Source of the DNA: Serratia inhibens
GTDB taxonomy: Bacteria > Pseudomonadota > Gammaproteobacteria > Enterobacterales > Enterobacteriaceae
Direction: 5' to 3'
DNA length: 64,000 nt
Assembly (NCBI RefSeq): GCF_003591175.1
Contig: NZ_QYYG01000011.1
Location: 114,779-178,778, forward strand
The translations under genes and the position numbers were made by a program. This document shows, piece after piece, positions 47,449 through 56,669 of this stretch (position 1 is the first letter of the stretch; every line of letters starts with the position of its first letter). The notes below the pieces were generated by a model that searched no databases, had not been told where the DNA came from, and saw only the letters and a list, made by a program, of their open reading frames with translations.

Positions 47449-48654
47449 TTACACTTCTCGCACGCGGGCGCTGATCCACAGCGCCATCACCGCCAGGGCT
47501 GTCGCCAGCCAATAAACCGCATAGTGCCCCAGGTTTTCCACCAGCACGCCTTGCAATACGCCGGCCAGGATCACCCCGGTAGAAATGCTGTTGGTAAACA
47601 AGGTAGTCGCCGCACCGGGCCGCCCGGGCATCAGATCCTGGAAATAGAGCATGCCGATACCGGCGATGATGCCGATAAATATGGCGTTGAACAGTTGCAA
47701 CACCATCAGCGCCAGCTTGAATTTAAATACCACCAACCCGGCATAAAACAGGATGCCGGCCGCCACGGCAAACAGCATCATATTGCGCTTGCCGAAACGT
47801 TTGACGTAATAACCGGCCAGCAGCATCGCCGGGATCTCAAGCCCGGCAGCCGTGCCCATCAACAACCCCGCAAGACTCTCCGGCAGGCCCAGATCGGCGG
47901 TGATATACAGCGGCATATCGATGATGTACAGGGTATTGCAAGTCCACATCAACATAGAGGCGATAAACAGCCGCCGCACATCGGGGTTTCGCCAGTCGCC
48001 AGCGGGCGCTATCGGGGCCGAAGACGCGCCGTCCGGCTCATCGCCCTGTTGCGCCGACTGGGTGCGCGGCACTGAAGGCAAGGTAAACCACACCAGCAAG
48101 GCGCAGATCGCGAAGGTGGCGGCGGCGATGATAAACATCCAGGTAAAGCCGTAGTTCAACGCCAACGTGAACGCCAGAGGTGGGCCAATCACCCACGCCA
48201 GCGACAGTTGCGCACGCATGACCGAACTGAACATCACCACTTCACGCGCCGAGCTGTCGGCATATTCCCGCGCCAGCGCGAAAATCTGCGGCATGGCGGT
48301 ATTGGCAATCGCCGACATCAGCACCCCGGCGGTGATCAGCGTCAGGTAGTCGCGGTTGAAGGCAAACAACAGGCAGTTGCCGACCGCCATCAGGCAACAC
48401 ACCAGGATCAGCGTGCGCCGGTCACCGCGCGTATCCGAACGCTTGGCCAGCAGAAAACTGACGGCGATGCCGGCAATGGCGTTGACGGTGTAGAACAACC
48501 CCACCCACAGCGGCCGTACCTTGACTTCGGTGGTGAGGAACAGGCTCAGCGTCGGCGCCAACAGCGCCCCGGCGATCCCGGAAAGAAAAGCAATCAGCAG
48601 GAATGCGGCAAAGATGGGATTAAAGCGGCGCGGCAACCAGTACAGTCGTTTCAT
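47449..48654 (-). CDS. setA: Sugar efflux transporter SetA
   Basis: Major facilitator of 401 residues with 12 membrane segments, closely similar to E. coli SetA. Shared stretches include LAKRSDTRGDRRTL, FALAREYADSSAREVVMFSS, MWTCNTLYIIDMPLYI and MLYFQDLMPGRPGAATTLF. E. coli SetA exports glucose-type sugars and analogues and lies downstream of sgrS. Here too it follows sgrS-sgrT on the same strand, 83 bp past the sgrS terminator. The chosen ATG (MKRLYWLPRR) fits the family; the 11 codons before it do not. Confidence 0.94.
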   Translation of the reverse strand: MKRLYWLPRRFNPIFAAFLLIAFLSGIAGALLAPTLSLFLTTEVKVRPLWVGLFYTVNAIAGIAVSFLLAKRSDTRGDRRTLILVCCLMAVGNCLLFAFNRDYLTLITAGVLMSAIANTAMPQIFALAREYADSSAREVVMFSSVMRAQLSLAWVIGPPLAFTLALNYGFTWMFIIAAATFAICALLVWFTLPSVPRTQSAQQGDEPDGASSAPIAPAGDWRNPDVRRLFIASMLMWTCNTLYIIDMPLYITADLGLPESLAGLLMGTAAGLEIPAMLLAGYYVKRFGKRNMMLFAVAAGILFYAGLVVFKFKLALMVLQLFNAIFIGIIAGIGMLYFQDLMPGRPGAATTLFTNSISTGVILAGVLQGVLVENLGHYAVYWLATALAVMALWISARVREV

Positions 48655-48737
48655 ATCTTCGTCCCTGGCCCTAAAGCAGAAGAGCAAACCTTAGGTTAAG
48701 GTGGGGAAATTGCAAGGATAATGCCGTTGCCGACGAT

Positions 48738-49008
48738 AAAAAAACCAGTGGGTATGACCCCACTGGCTGGTGAACAACACCATTACTCAGAAACTTTTTT
48801 GCCGCCGCAAACTCAGAGATGCTCGCGATATTGCTTGTCCGTCATATCCTTGATATCCCACTGTGTCAGGTGGGCCAACATCTCCAGCCGGGCCTGTTCC
48901 GGCACCAGGCCCAGCCAGTCGGCGTGCTGGCGGCACACCGCGCTGAAGTAGCGCTGATAGAACTGTTTTGACAAGAAAGCTTTCATCATTCGCCCTCCCC
49001 CTTTCATT
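48738..49008 (-). ncRNA. sgrS: SgrS, Hfq-type dual-function sRNA
   Basis: Regulatory RNA of the glucose-phosphate stress response. The 3' end shows the conserved arrangement: CUGAGUA seed (plus strand 48784-48790), a small hairpin UGGUG-UUGUU-CACCA, then terminator arms CCAGUGGG / CCCACUGG (48745-48752 and 48759-48766) and seven U residues. In E. coli the CUGAGUA region pairs with the ptsG ribosome site. The 5' end is estimated from the match of ATGAAAGGGGG to the E. coli 5' end and a GATAAT -10 just upstream. At about 270 nt it is longer than E. coli SgrS (227). The sgrT frame is inside it. Confidence 0.88.
48813..48986 (-). CDS. sgrT: SgrT, glucose-uptake inhibitor peptide
   Basis: 57 codons within SgrS. 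The core KQFYQRYFSA...ARLEMLAHLTQWD aligns with E. coli SgrT (RQFYQHYFTA...QRLTMLEGLMQWD). E. coli SgrT inhibits glucose uptake by EIICB(Glc). This version is longer (E. coli 43 residues), with an added N-terminal MKAFLS and a C-terminal KDMTDKQYREHL. GGGGGAGG lies 7 bases before this ATG; an adjacent ATG one codon earlier is also possible. An ATG at 49007 would be leaderless and is unlikely. Confidence 0.85.
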   Translation of the reverse strand: MKAFLSKQFYQRYFSAVCRQHADWLGLVPEQARLEMLAHLTQWDIKDMTDKQYREHL

Positions 49009-49076
49009 GAGGAAAATTATCGGCGTAATATGGGGAAAGATAAATTGATGAGTTGATGCCGGAGCGTTCCTCTTTT

Positions 49077-50738
49077 ATGTCTACCTCACGTTTGCAACAG
49101 CAGTTCATTCGCCTGTGGCAGCGCTGCCACGGCGAGACCACCGACACCACGCTGCAAGAGTTGGCCGAAGTGCTCACTTGCTCGCGCCGTCACGTGCGTT
49201 CATTGCTCGGCGCCATGCAACAACAAGGGTGGCTGACCTGGCAAGCGGAATCGGGGCGCGGCAAGCGTTCGCGCCTCACCTTCCACTACACCGGCCTGGC
49301 GCTGCAGCAGCAGCGAGCAGAAGAGCTGCTGGAGCAGGATCGCATCGATCAACTGGTGCAACTGGTCGGCGATAAAAACGTGGTGCGGCAAATGCTGCTG
49401 TCCCAGCTTGGGCGCAGCTTTCGGCAAGGTAAACACATCCTGCGCGTACTCTACTATCGCCAGTTGTATAACCTGCTGCCCGGCTCGGCGCTGCGCCGTT
49501 CGGAAATTCACCTGGCCCGACAGATTTTCAGCGGCCTGACGCGGATAAACGAGGAAAACGGGGAACTGGAGTCGGACCTGTCTCATCACTGGCAGCCGCT
49601 GACGCCCTTGCACTGGCGTTTTTATCTGCGCCCGGCGATACATTTTCATCACGGACGCGAGCTGGAAATGGACGATGTGATTAGCTCCCTCACTCGTCTG
49701 ATCCCTCAGCCGCTGTTTTCGCATATCGAGAGCGTGACCTCACCGACGCCTTTCGTGATTGACGTGCGCCTGCACAGCCCCGATTACTGGTTGCCCTGGC
49801 TGCTGGGCAGCGTGCCTGCCATGATCCTGCCGCGCGAGTGGCAAAGTATGCCGGAATTCTCGCGCCATCCTGTGGGCACCGGGCCGTACAGCGTGGTGCG
49901 CAACCACCGCAGCCAGATGAAAATCCACGCCTTCGATGACTACTTCGGCTACCGGGCACTGATTGATGAGGTGAATATCTGGGTGTTGCCGGAGCTTACC
50001 GAAGAGCTGGTGCATTCCGGCGTGCAACTGCAGGCGGATGACACCGGCAACAACGAACTGGAAAGCCGGCTGGAGGAAGGCTGCTATTTCCTGCTGTTCG
50101 ATCAACGCTCTCCTTTGGCGGCCGATCCGGCCATTCGCAGTTGGCTGTGCGAGCTGATTAATCCCATCTCGCTGCTGAGCAACGCCGGGCCGGTTTATCA
50201 ACGCTATTGGTCACCGGCCTATGGCATCCTGCCGCGCTGGCATCACAATCGTGCGCTGGCGCAACAACCCAAGCCGGCCGGGCTGACCGAGTTGACGCTG
50301 ACCTACTACAGTGAACACTCGGAGTTCCACGCCATTCAGCAGGCAATTGAACCACTGCTGGCACTGCACGGGGTGCGGCTTAACGTGCAGGTGGTGAGCT
50401 ACGACGCCTGGCATCAAGGGGAAGCGACCAGCGATCTGTGGCTGGGCAGCGCCAACTTCTACCTGCCGCTGGAGTTTTCGCTGTTCGCCACCCTGTATGA
50501 ACTGCCGCTGATGCAGCACTGCATGAATGAAGATCTCGCCGCAGATGCCGCGCTGTGGCGCGCCAATGCCTTGCCGCTGGCGGATTTTTGCCAACGGTTG
50601 GTCAAGGGTCACCAGTTACACCCGCTGTTTCATCACTGGCTGCAACTGCATGGCCAACGCAGCATGCGCGGCGTACGAATGAATACCCTTGGCTGGTTTG
50701 ATTTTAAATCCGCCTGGTTTGCGCCGCCGGAAGCATAA
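49077..50738 (+). CDS. sgrR: SgrR, activator of sgrS
   Basis: Transcription factor of the glucose-phosphate stress response. 553 residues. The N-terminal winged helix ([15 protein letters not shown]...[22 protein letters not shown], about 4-55) is followed by a solute-binding-protein-5-like domain ([24 protein letters not shown]). The end ([21 protein letters not shown]) is nearly identical to E. coli. The ATG at 49077 fits the family start SxRLQQQF; codons upstream lie in the shared sgrS-sgrR promoter region. Divergent from sgrS. Confidence 0.95.
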   Translation: MSTSRLQQQFIRLWQRCHGETTDTTLQELAEVLTCSRRHVRSLLGAMQQQGWLTWQAESGRGKRSRLTFHYTGLALQQQRAEELLEQDRIDQLVQLVGDKNVVRQMLLSQLGRSFRQGKHILRVLYYRQLYNLLPGSALRRSEIHLARQIFSGLTRINEENGELESDLSHHWQPLTPLHWRFYLRPAIHFHHGRELEMDDVISSLTRLIPQPLFSHIESVTSPTPFVIDVRLHSPDYWLPWLLGSVPAMILPREWQSMPEFSRHPVGTGPYSVVRNHRSQMKIHAFDDYFGYRALIDEVNIWVLPELTEELVHSGVQLQADDTGNNELESRLEEGCYFLLFDQRSPLAADPAIRSWLCELINPISLLSNAGPVYQRYWSPAYGILPRWHHNRALAQQPKPAGLTELTLTYYSEHSEFHAIQQAIEPLLALHGVRLNVQVVSYDAWHQGEATSDLWLGSANFYLPLEFSLFATLYELPLMQHCMNEDLAADAALWRANALPLADFCQRLVKGHQLHPLFHHWLQLHGQRSMRGVRMNTLGWFDFKSAWFAPPEA

Positions 50739-50743
50739 GCGCC

Positions 50744-50772
50744 TTTCGCCGACGCCCGTTAGTCTCTACAAT
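50744..50772 (+). promoter_or_regulatory. Predicted thiBPQ promoter
   Basis: TTTCGC (50744-50749), a 17-bp spacer and TACAAT (50767-50772), about 8 bp ahead of the TPP riboswitch. The -35 is weak. Placed by eye. Confidence 0.5.
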
Positions 50773-50779
50773 AGCGCCG

Positions 50780-50884
50780 TCTCAACGGGGTGCGAAACGG
50801 CGGTGCGATGAAAACGCGGCGTGCAGGTTTTGCTGAGAACAAACCCGTCGAACCTGATCCGGTCAATACCGGCGGAGGGATTTG
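50780..50884 (+). promoter_or_regulatory. TPP riboswitch (THI element)
   Basis: Conserved THI-box segments are CAACGGGGTGC, GCTGAGA, ACCCGTCGAACCTGATCCGG and AATACCGGCGGAGGGA in the right order. The P3 arm between GGGGTGC and GCTGAGA is enlarged, about 37 nt with A-rich and GC-rich parts. About 70 nt separate it from the thiB start, so control could be at translation or termination. Confidence 0.95.
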
Positions 50885-50953
50885 AGCATAGCGACCCGGT
50901 TTAATCACCTCGCCCTCAGATACCTTTGCCCCCTTATCTTTCAGGAGTGCAAA

Positions 50954-51940
50954 GTGGTCAAAAAAAGCCTGCCCTTATTACTGTTGTTGTGCACCTTACC
51001 GGTGTTTGCCAAGCCCACGTTGACGGTCTACACCTATGATTCCTTCGCTGCCGACTGGGGCCCCGGCCCGGCGGTAAAAAAAGCGTTCGAAGCAGACTGC
51101 AACTGCGAGCTGAAATTCGTCGCGCTGGAAGATGGCGTTTCGCTGCTTAACCGCTTGCGCATGGAAGGGAAAAACAGCGCCGCCGACGTGGTGCTGGGGC
51201 TGGACAACAACCTGCTGCAGGCCGCGCAACAAACCGGCTTATTCGCGCCTAGCCGCGTTGACGGCGCCAAACTGAACGTGCCTGGCGGCTGGCAGGATAA
51301 AACCTTCGTGCCTTATGACTACGGCTACTTTGCCTTCGTTTACAACAAAGAAAAGCTGAAGAACCCACCAAAGAGCCTGCAAGAACTGGTCAACGGCGAT
51401 CAGAACTGGAAGGTGATCTACGAAGATCCGCGCACCAGCACCCCAGGCCTGGGTCTGCTGCTGTGGATGCAGAAAGTGTTTGGCGATAAAGCGCCGGAAG
51501 CCTGGCAGAAACTGGCGAAGAAAACCGTCACCGTCACCAAAGGCTGGAGTGAAGCCTACGGCCTGTTCCTGAAAGGCGAAGGCGATCTGGTGCTCAGCTA
51601 CACCACCTCCCCGGCTTATCATCTGATCGAAGAGAAGAAAGACAGCTACGCCGCGGCCAACTTCAGCGAAGGCCATTATTTGCAGGTGGAAGTGGCGGGC
51701 AAGCTCAAGGCCGGCAAGCAGCCTGAGCTGGCGGAACGCTTCATGCAATTTATGGTGACCCCGGCGTTCCAGAACGCCATTCCAACCGGTAACTGGATGT
51801 ACCCGGTGATCAAGACTCAACTGCCGGCAGGCTTTGATCAAATGACCGTCCCCCAGACCGCGCTGCAATACAGCGCCGAAGAGGTCGCCAAACAACGCGG
51901 TAACTGGATCCGGGCATGGCAAACCGCCGTCAGCCGCTGA
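50954..51940 (+). CDS. thiB: Thiamine/TPP periplasmic binding protein
   Basis: Solute-binding component of the thiamine, TMP and TPP ABC importer. 328 residues. The signal peptide MVKKSLPLLLLLCTLPVFA ends before KPTLTVYTYDSFAADWGPG. The GTG start is chosen because AGGAG lies 8 bases upstream and the product begins like E. coli ThiB. An upstream TTG (50882) in the riboswitch region is rejected. Overlaps thiP by 25 bases. Confidence 0.95.
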   Translation: MVKKSLPLLLLLCTLPVFAKPTLTVYTYDSFAADWGPGPAVKKAFEADCNCELKFVALEDGVSLLNRLRMEGKNSAADVVLGLDNNLLQAAQQTGLFAPSRVDGAKLNVPGGWQDKTFVPYDYGYFAFVYNKEKLKNPPKSLQELVNGDQNWKVIYEDPRTSTPGLGLLLWMQKVFGDKAPEAWQKLAKKTVTVTKGWSEAYGLFLKGEGDLVLSYTTSPAYHLIEEKKDSYAAANFSEGHYLQVEVAGKLKAGKQPELAERFMQFMVTPAFQNAIPTGNWMYPVIKTQLPAGFDQMTVPQTALQYSAEEVAKQRGNWIRAWQTAVSR

Positions 51941-53523
51941 TCCCGCACTGGCTCTGGCCGGGGCTGCTGGCCGCCGGCCTGATCCTGGCCGTCGCCGCGC
52001 TGGCGATGGGCTCGCTGTGGCGGCACGCACCGGAAAGCGATTGGCGTGGCCTGTGGCAGGATAGCTACCTGTGGCACGTAGTCCGCTTTACCTTCTGGCA
52101 GGCGTTGCTGTCCGCACTGATCTCGGTGCTACCCGCCATAGCGCTGGCCCGCGCGCTGTATCGCCGCCGCTTTCCAGGCCGGCTGTTGCTGCTGCGGCTG
52201 TGCGCCATGACGCTGGTGTTGCCGGTATTGGTGGCGGTGTTCGGCCTGCTCAGCGTGTATGGCCGACAGGGCTGGCTGGCATTGCTGTGCGGCTGGCTCG
52301 GCATCAACTACAGTTTTTCCCCCTATGGTCTGCAGGGCATCCTGCTGGCGCATATGTTCTTCAATCTGCCGCTGGCCGCCCGCCTGCTGCTGCAGGCGTT
52401 GGAAAACATTCCGGTCGAACAGCGCCAACTGGCGGCCCAACTCGGCATGAACGGCTGGCAACAGTTCCGCTTCGTCGAGTGGCCGGCGCTGCGCCGCCAG
52501 ATCCTGCCGAGCGGCGCGCTGATCTTCATGCTCTGTTTCGCCAGCTTCGCCACCGTGTTGTCACTGGGCGGCGGGCCGCAGGCCACCACCATAGAACTGG
52601 CGATCTACCAGGCGCTCAGCTATGACTACGATCTCAGCCGCGCCGCCCTGCTGGCGCTGATCCAGTTGGCGTGCTGTCTGGGGCTGGTAGTGCTCAGCCA
52701 GCGACTGAGCCAGGCGCTGCCGGTCGGCAGCACCCAGGCCCACATTTGGCGCAATCCCGAAGACAGCCTGTGGCGTCGCGCCAGCGATTTTCTGCTGATC
52801 GCCGCCGCCCTGCTGCTGTTGCTGCCCCCGCTGCTGGCGGTGATTGCCGATGGCGCCAATCAGACGATGATCAGCGTCCTGCAACAGCAGGTGCTGTGGC
52901 AAGCGCTGTTCACGTCACTGCGTATCGCGCTCGGTGCCGGCGCGTTGTGCGTGGTGTTGACCATGATGTTGCTGTGGAGCAGCCGTGAACTGAAGCTGCA
53001 ACAGCGGCTACGCTGGGGCCAAACGCTTGAACTGAGCGGCATGGTGATTCTGGCGATGCCGGGGATCGTGCTGGCCACCGGTTTCTTCCTGTTGTTGAGC
53101 GATACTGTCGGGTTGCCGCAGTCTCCCTATGCTTTGGTGATCCTCACCAATGCGCTGATGGCGGTACCCTACGCCCTGAAGGTGCTGGAAAACCCGATGC
53201 GAGACCTGGCCGAGCGTTACAACCCGCTGTGCCTGTCGCTGGATATGCACGGCTGGCAACGGCTGCGCTGGATCGAGCTGAAAGCGCTGCGCCGCCCGCT
53301 GGCGCAGGCGCTGGCTTTCGCCTGCGTACTGTCGATCGGCGATTTCGGCGTGGTGGCCCTGTTTGGCAACGAGCAGTTCCGCACCCTGCCTTTTTACCTG
53401 TACCAGCAGATCGGCGCCTATCGCAGCAATGACGGCGCGGTCACCGCACTGTTGCTGCTGCTGCTGTGCTTCCTGCTGTTTACCCTGATCGAACGCTTAC
53501 CGGGCCGCCATGCTGACGCTTGA
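51916..53523 (+). CDS. thiP: Thiamine ABC transporter permease ThiP
   Basis: Inner-membrane permease of 535 residues (E. coli 536), a fused pair of six-helix modules. The two EAA-type loops are [21 protein letters not shown] (about 155-175) and the later [21 protein letters not shown]. It starts inside thiB and its end overlaps thiQ by 14 bases, so the three genes are translationally linked under the TPP riboswitch. Confidence 0.97.
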   Translation: MANRRQPLIPHWLWPGLLAAGLILAVAALAMGSLWRHAPESDWRGLWQDSYLWHVVRFTFWQALLSALISVLPAIALARALYRRRFPGRLLLLRLCAMTLVLPVLVAVFGLLSVYGRQGWLALLCGWLGINYSFSPYGLQGILLAHMFFNLPLAARLLLQALENIPVEQRQLAAQLGMNGWQQFRFVEWPALRRQILPSGALIFMLCFASFATVLSLGGGPQATTIELAIYQALSYDYDLSRAALLALIQLACCLGLVVLSQRLSQALPVGSTQAHIWRNPEDSLWRRASDFLLIAAALLLLLPPLLAVIADGANQTMISVLQQQVLWQALFTSLRIALGAGALCVVLTMMLLWSSRELKLQQRLRWGQTLELSGMVILAMPGIVLATGFFLLLSDTVGLPQSPYALVILTNALMAVPYALKVLENPMRDLAERYNPLCLSLDMHGWQRLRWIELKALRRPLAQALAFACVLSIGDFGVVALFGNEQFRTLPFYLYQQIGAYRSNDGAVTALLLLLLCFLLFTLIERLPGRHADA

Positions 53524-54214
53524 AAAACTGACCTATCTGTATGAACACCTGCCGATGCGCTTTGACCTGCGTATCCGGCCGGGCGAACGTGTCGCGGTGC
53601 TCGGCCCCAGTGGCGCGGGTAAAAGCACCCTGCTCAGCCTGATCGCCGGTTTCCTGCCGGCCGCCAGCGGCAGGCTGCTGCTGAACGGCTGCGACCACAC
53701 CGGCACGCCGCCGGCCAAAAGGCCGGTCTCGATGCTGTTTCAGGAAAACAACCTGTTCGCCCACCTGAGGGTAGCGCAGAATATCGGCTTGGGCCTCGAC
53801 CCCGGGCTGCGGCTGAACGCGGACCAAAAACAACAGTTGGCGCAGATCGCCCGCCAGGTGGGGTTGGAAGAACATCTTCAGCGCCTGCCGTCACAGCTTT
53901 CCGGCGGCCAGCGCCAGCGTGCGGCCCTGGCCCGCTGCCTGATCCGCCAGCGGCCCATCCTGCTGCTCGACGAGCCTTTCTCGGCGCTCGACCCCGCTCT
54001 GCGCAACGAGATGCTGCAACTGTTGCAAGAGGTTTGCGACCAACGCAACCTGACGCTGCTGATGGTGTCGCACAACCTGGATGACGCCGCACGCATCGCG
54101 CCGCGCACCCTGTTGGTGGTCGACGGGCGGATTTATTACGACGGCCCCACGCAGGCGCTGTTGGACGGCAGCGCACCGGAAGCTCGGGTGCTGGGCATTT
54201 CGCACAAACCGTGA
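53510..54214 (+). CDS. thiQ: Thiamine ABC transporter ATPase ThiQ
   Basis: ABC ATPase of 234 residues energising thiamine uptake. Walker [10 protein letters not shown] is at 32-40, the ABC signature LSGGQRQR near 130, Walker [13 protein letters not shown] near 150, and the switch histidine is in MVSHNLDDA. Last gene of thiBPQ; no strong terminator is seen before the ivbL leader. Confidence 0.97.
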   Translation: MLTLEKLTYLYEHLPMRFDLRIRPGERVAVLGPSGAGKSTLLSLIAGFLPAASGRLLLNGCDHTGTPPAKRPVSMLFQENNLFAHLRVAQNIGLGLDPGLRLNADQKQQLAQIARQVGLEEHLQRLPSQLSGGQRQRAALARCLIRQRPILLLDEPFSALDPALRNEMLQLLQEVCDQRNLTLLMVSHNLDDAARIAPRTLLVVDGRIYYDGPTQALLDGSAPEARVLGISHKP

Positions 54215-54317
54215 TCCGCAGCGCGTTTTTTATGCTGGGTGAATAAACCTGTTGTGCGAATTTTTCGCCTGTGGTTTTATAAAAACCTGACTTTTATTAC
54301 TGATGATAAGGTTCCCT

Positions 54318-54419
54318 GTGATCGCATCCTCGCTGACTTCGACCCTACTAGTTACCGCGCTACCAGCCGCGGTGATGGTCGTCGTGCGTGTGGTAGTGGT
54401 CGTCGGCAATGCGCCGTAG
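54318..54419 (+). CDS. ivbL: ilvBN leader peptide
   Basis: 33 codons from GTG with AAGG six bases upstream. The end AAVMVVVRVVVVVGNAP matches the valine-rich tail of E. coli IvbL (AAVVVVRVVVVVGNAP). Runs of Val and a Leu pair (CTA CTA) make it a sensor of charged Val- and Leu-tRNA. An in-frame ATG at 54303 is an alternative start but lacks a ribosome site. Confidence 0.92.
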   Translation: MIASSLTSTLLVTALPAAVMVVVRVVVVVGNAP

Positions 54420-54444
54420 GGTCCGAATCAACGCATCGATTCCC

Positions 54445-54483
54445 AAACCCCGCCGGCGCAAACCGGGCGGGGTTTCTTGTTTT
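54445..54483 (+). terminator. ilvBN attenuator
   Basis: Stem AAACCCCGCC (54445-54454) / GGCGGGGTTT (54466-54475) followed by CTTGTTTTA. It lies between ivbL and ilvB, as expected of an attenuator. Confidence 0.9.
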
Positions 54484-54530
54484 AGCCCCCTGCCCAGAAA
54501 AGCGAACCGGCCCTGAGAAAGGATAGGAAC

Positions 54531-56225
54531 ATGGCAATTTCGGGCACGTCACATCAAGGCCAGCGCTTCACCGGCGCAGAACTGATCGTTCATTTGCTGG
54601 AGCGCCAGGGCATCACCACCGTAGCCGGCATTCCCGGCGGCGCGGCACTGCCGTTGTATGACGCGCTGAGCCAAAGCACCCGCATTCACCACGTGCTGGC
54701 GCGCCACGAACAGGGCGCGGGCTTTATGGCGCAGGGCATGGCGCGCGCCAACGGCAAGGCGGCAGTTTGCATCGCTTCCAGCGGGCCGGGGGCGACCAAC
54801 CTGGTCACCGCCATCGCCGACGCCAAACTCGATTCCATCCCGCTGGTGTGCATCACCGGCCAGGTGCCTTCCTCAATGATTGGTACCGATGCCTTCCAGG
54901 AAGTGGATACCTACGGCATCTCGATTCCCATTACCAAACACAACCATCTGGTACGCGATATCCGCGAACTGCCGCAGGTGATCTGCGACGCGTTCCGCAT
55001 TGCCGAATCCGGCCGCCCCGGCCCGGTATGGATCGACGTGCCGAAAGACGTACAAACTGCGGTTATCAGCCTGGATGAACTGCCGCCCGTCGCAGTGCCA
55101 GACGCTGCGCCGGTCTTCGAAGCCGCCGCAGTGGCGCAAGCCGCCGCGATGATCAACCAGGCCAAGCGCCCGGTGTTGTATCTGGGGGGCGGCATTATCT
55201 GCGCCAACGCCTACCAACAGGCAATTGAGCTGGCCGAACGCGCCAACCTGCCGACCACCATGACGCTGATGGCGCTGGGCGCCATGCCGGTGCAGCACCC
55301 GCTGTCACTGGGCATGCTGGGAATGCATGCGGCCCGCAGCACCAACTTTATTCTGCAGGAAGCCGATCTGCTGATCGTATTGGGCGCACGCTTTGACGAT
55401 CGGGCGATTGGCAAAACCGAACAGTTCTGCCCCAACGCCAGCATCATTCACGTGGATATCGACCGCGCCGAACTGGGCAAGGTGAAGCAGGCGAATATTG
55501 CCATTCATGCCGACGTAGGCCAGGTGCTGCAACAATTGTTGCCGCAAATTGAAGCGCAACCGCGCAGCGAGTGGCTGGACACCGTCGACGGCCTGAAACG
55601 CGAGTTCCCGTTCAGCATGCCGAACGCCGAAGATCCGCTGAGCCACTACGGGCTGGTGCTGGCCGCCGCGCGCTGCGTGGATGAAAGCGCCATCATCACC
55701 ACCGACGTGGGCCAGCATCAGATGTGGGTGGCGCAAGCCTATCCGCTCAGTCGGCCACGCCAGTGGCTGACCTCCGGCGGCCTGGGCACCATGGGCTTTG
55801 GCCTGCCGGCGGCTATCGGCGCGGCGCTGGCTGAACCGCAGCGCAAGGTGCTGTGCTTCTCCGGTGACGGCAGCCTGATGATGAACATTCAGGAAATGGC
55901 CACCGCCGTCGAGCACGATTTGGACGTGAAAATTATCCTGATGAACAATCAGGCGCTGGGGCTGGTGCATCAGCAGCAAACCCTGTTCTATCAGCAACGC
56001 ATCTTTGCCGCCGCCTACCCGAAACGCACCGATTTTATCAAGATTGCCGCCGGTTTCGGGCTGGATACCTGCGATCTGAACGCCGCAGAAGATCCGCAGG
56101 CCGCGCTGGCCGAGGCGATCCAACGCCCTGGCCCGTGCCTGATCCACGCGCTGATCGATATCAATGAAAAAGTCTTCCCGATGGTACCGCCGGGTGCCGC
56201 CAACATCGACATGATTGGAGAATAA
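54531..56225 (+). CDS. ilvB: Acetolactate synthase I large subunit
   Basis: Catalytic subunit of AHAS I. 564 residues (E. coli 562). The ThDP-activating Glu is in LARHEQGAGFMAQGMAR, and the ThDP motif is GDGSLMMNIQEMATAVEH...ILMNN. It pairs with ilvN 3 bp downstream. This is the second AHAS operon in the window; AHAS I is less valine-sensitive at low pyruvate and CRP-controlled in E. coli. In E. coli ilvBN is at 82 min, not beside thiBPQ. Confidence 0.96.
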   Translation: MAISGTSHQGQRFTGAELIVHLLERQGITTVAGIPGGAALPLYDALSQSTRIHHVLARHEQGAGFMAQGMARANGKAAVCIASSGPGATNLVTAIADAKLDSIPLVCITGQVPSSMIGTDAFQEVDTYGISIPITKHNHLVRDIRELPQVICDAFRIAESGRPGPVWIDVPKDVQTAVISLDELPPVAVPDAAPVFEAAAVAQAAAMINQAKRPVLYLGGGIICANAYQQAIELAERANLPTTMTLMALGAMPVQHPLSLGMLGMHAARSTNFILQEADLLIVLGARFDDRAIGKTEQFCPNASIIHVDIDRAELGKVKQANIAIHADVGQVLQQLLPQIEAQPRSEWLDTVDGLKREFPFSMPNAEDPLSHYGLVLAAARCVDESAIITTDVGQHQMWVAQAYPLSRPRQWLTSGGLGTMGFGLPAAIGAALAEPQRKVLCFSGDGSLMMNIQEMATAVEHDLDVKIILMNNQALGLVHQQQTLFYQQRIFAAAYPKRTDFIKIAAGFGLDTCDLNAAEDPQAALAEAIQRPGPCLIHALIDINEKVFPMVPPGAANIDMIGE

Positions 56226-56228
56226 GCC

Positions 56229-56522
56229 ATGTCAGAACAACACAATAATCCACAGGTGATCCTTGAGCTGGCGGTCCGCAACCATCCCGGCGTGATGTCG
56301 CACGTGTGCGGCCTGTTTGCCCGCCGCGCCTTCAACGTGGAGGGCATCCTGTGCATGCCGTTGAAAGACGGCAAACAGAGCCGCATCTGGCTATTGGTGG
56401 CGGACGATCAACGGCTGGTGCAAATGATCAGCCAGGTAGAAAAACTTGAGGATGTGCTGCAGGTGAAACGCCACAACGAAGACATGCGGGTGTTTGAACA
56501 GCTGGAAGCCTTCTTCCAGTAA
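56229..56522 (+). CDS. ilvN: Acetolactate synthase I small subunit
   Basis: ACT-domain regulatory subunit of AHAS I. 97 residues (E. coli 96), with [31 protein letters not shown] matched across the family (spanning about 11-41). It is a single ACT domain, unlike the two-domain IlvH, which identifies it as the AHAS I subunit. An ERIC element starts 20 bp after the stop. Confidence 0.95.
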   Translation: MSEQHNNPQVILELAVRNHPGVMSHVCGLFARRAFNVEGILCMPLKDGKQSRIWLLVADDQRLVQMISQVEKLEDVLQVKRHNEDMRVFEQLEAFFQ

Positions 56523-56542
56523 GGTGGCAGAGCACCAAACCC

Positions 56543-56669
56543 TATCCCCTATGGATTTCACGTGACAGCCAGGCGGCAAGAGCCTGAATCCCCAAGCGCT
56601 TACTTAGGTAAGTAACTGGGGTTTAGGGACGCAGCCAACAACGCTGCCACTTGAAAGACAACGGGGATA
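56543..56669. repeat. ERIC element (127 bp), ilvN-yabI intergenic
   Basis: Exactly 127 bp with termini TATCCCC and GGGGATA. The core GAATCCCCAAGCGCTTAC (56586-56603) and TTAGGTAAGTAACTGGGGTT (56604-56623) are close to ERIC consensus. It fills nearly the whole 147-bp gap and ends at the base before the yabI stop codon. The genes converge here, so both 3' ends may carry its hairpin. Confidence 0.93.

Noticed and set aside
50882..50953. TTG start extending ThiB by 24 residues.
   Set aside because: It lies at the end of the riboswitch, lacks a ribosome site and would bury the signal peptide; GTG at 50954 has AGGAG upstream.
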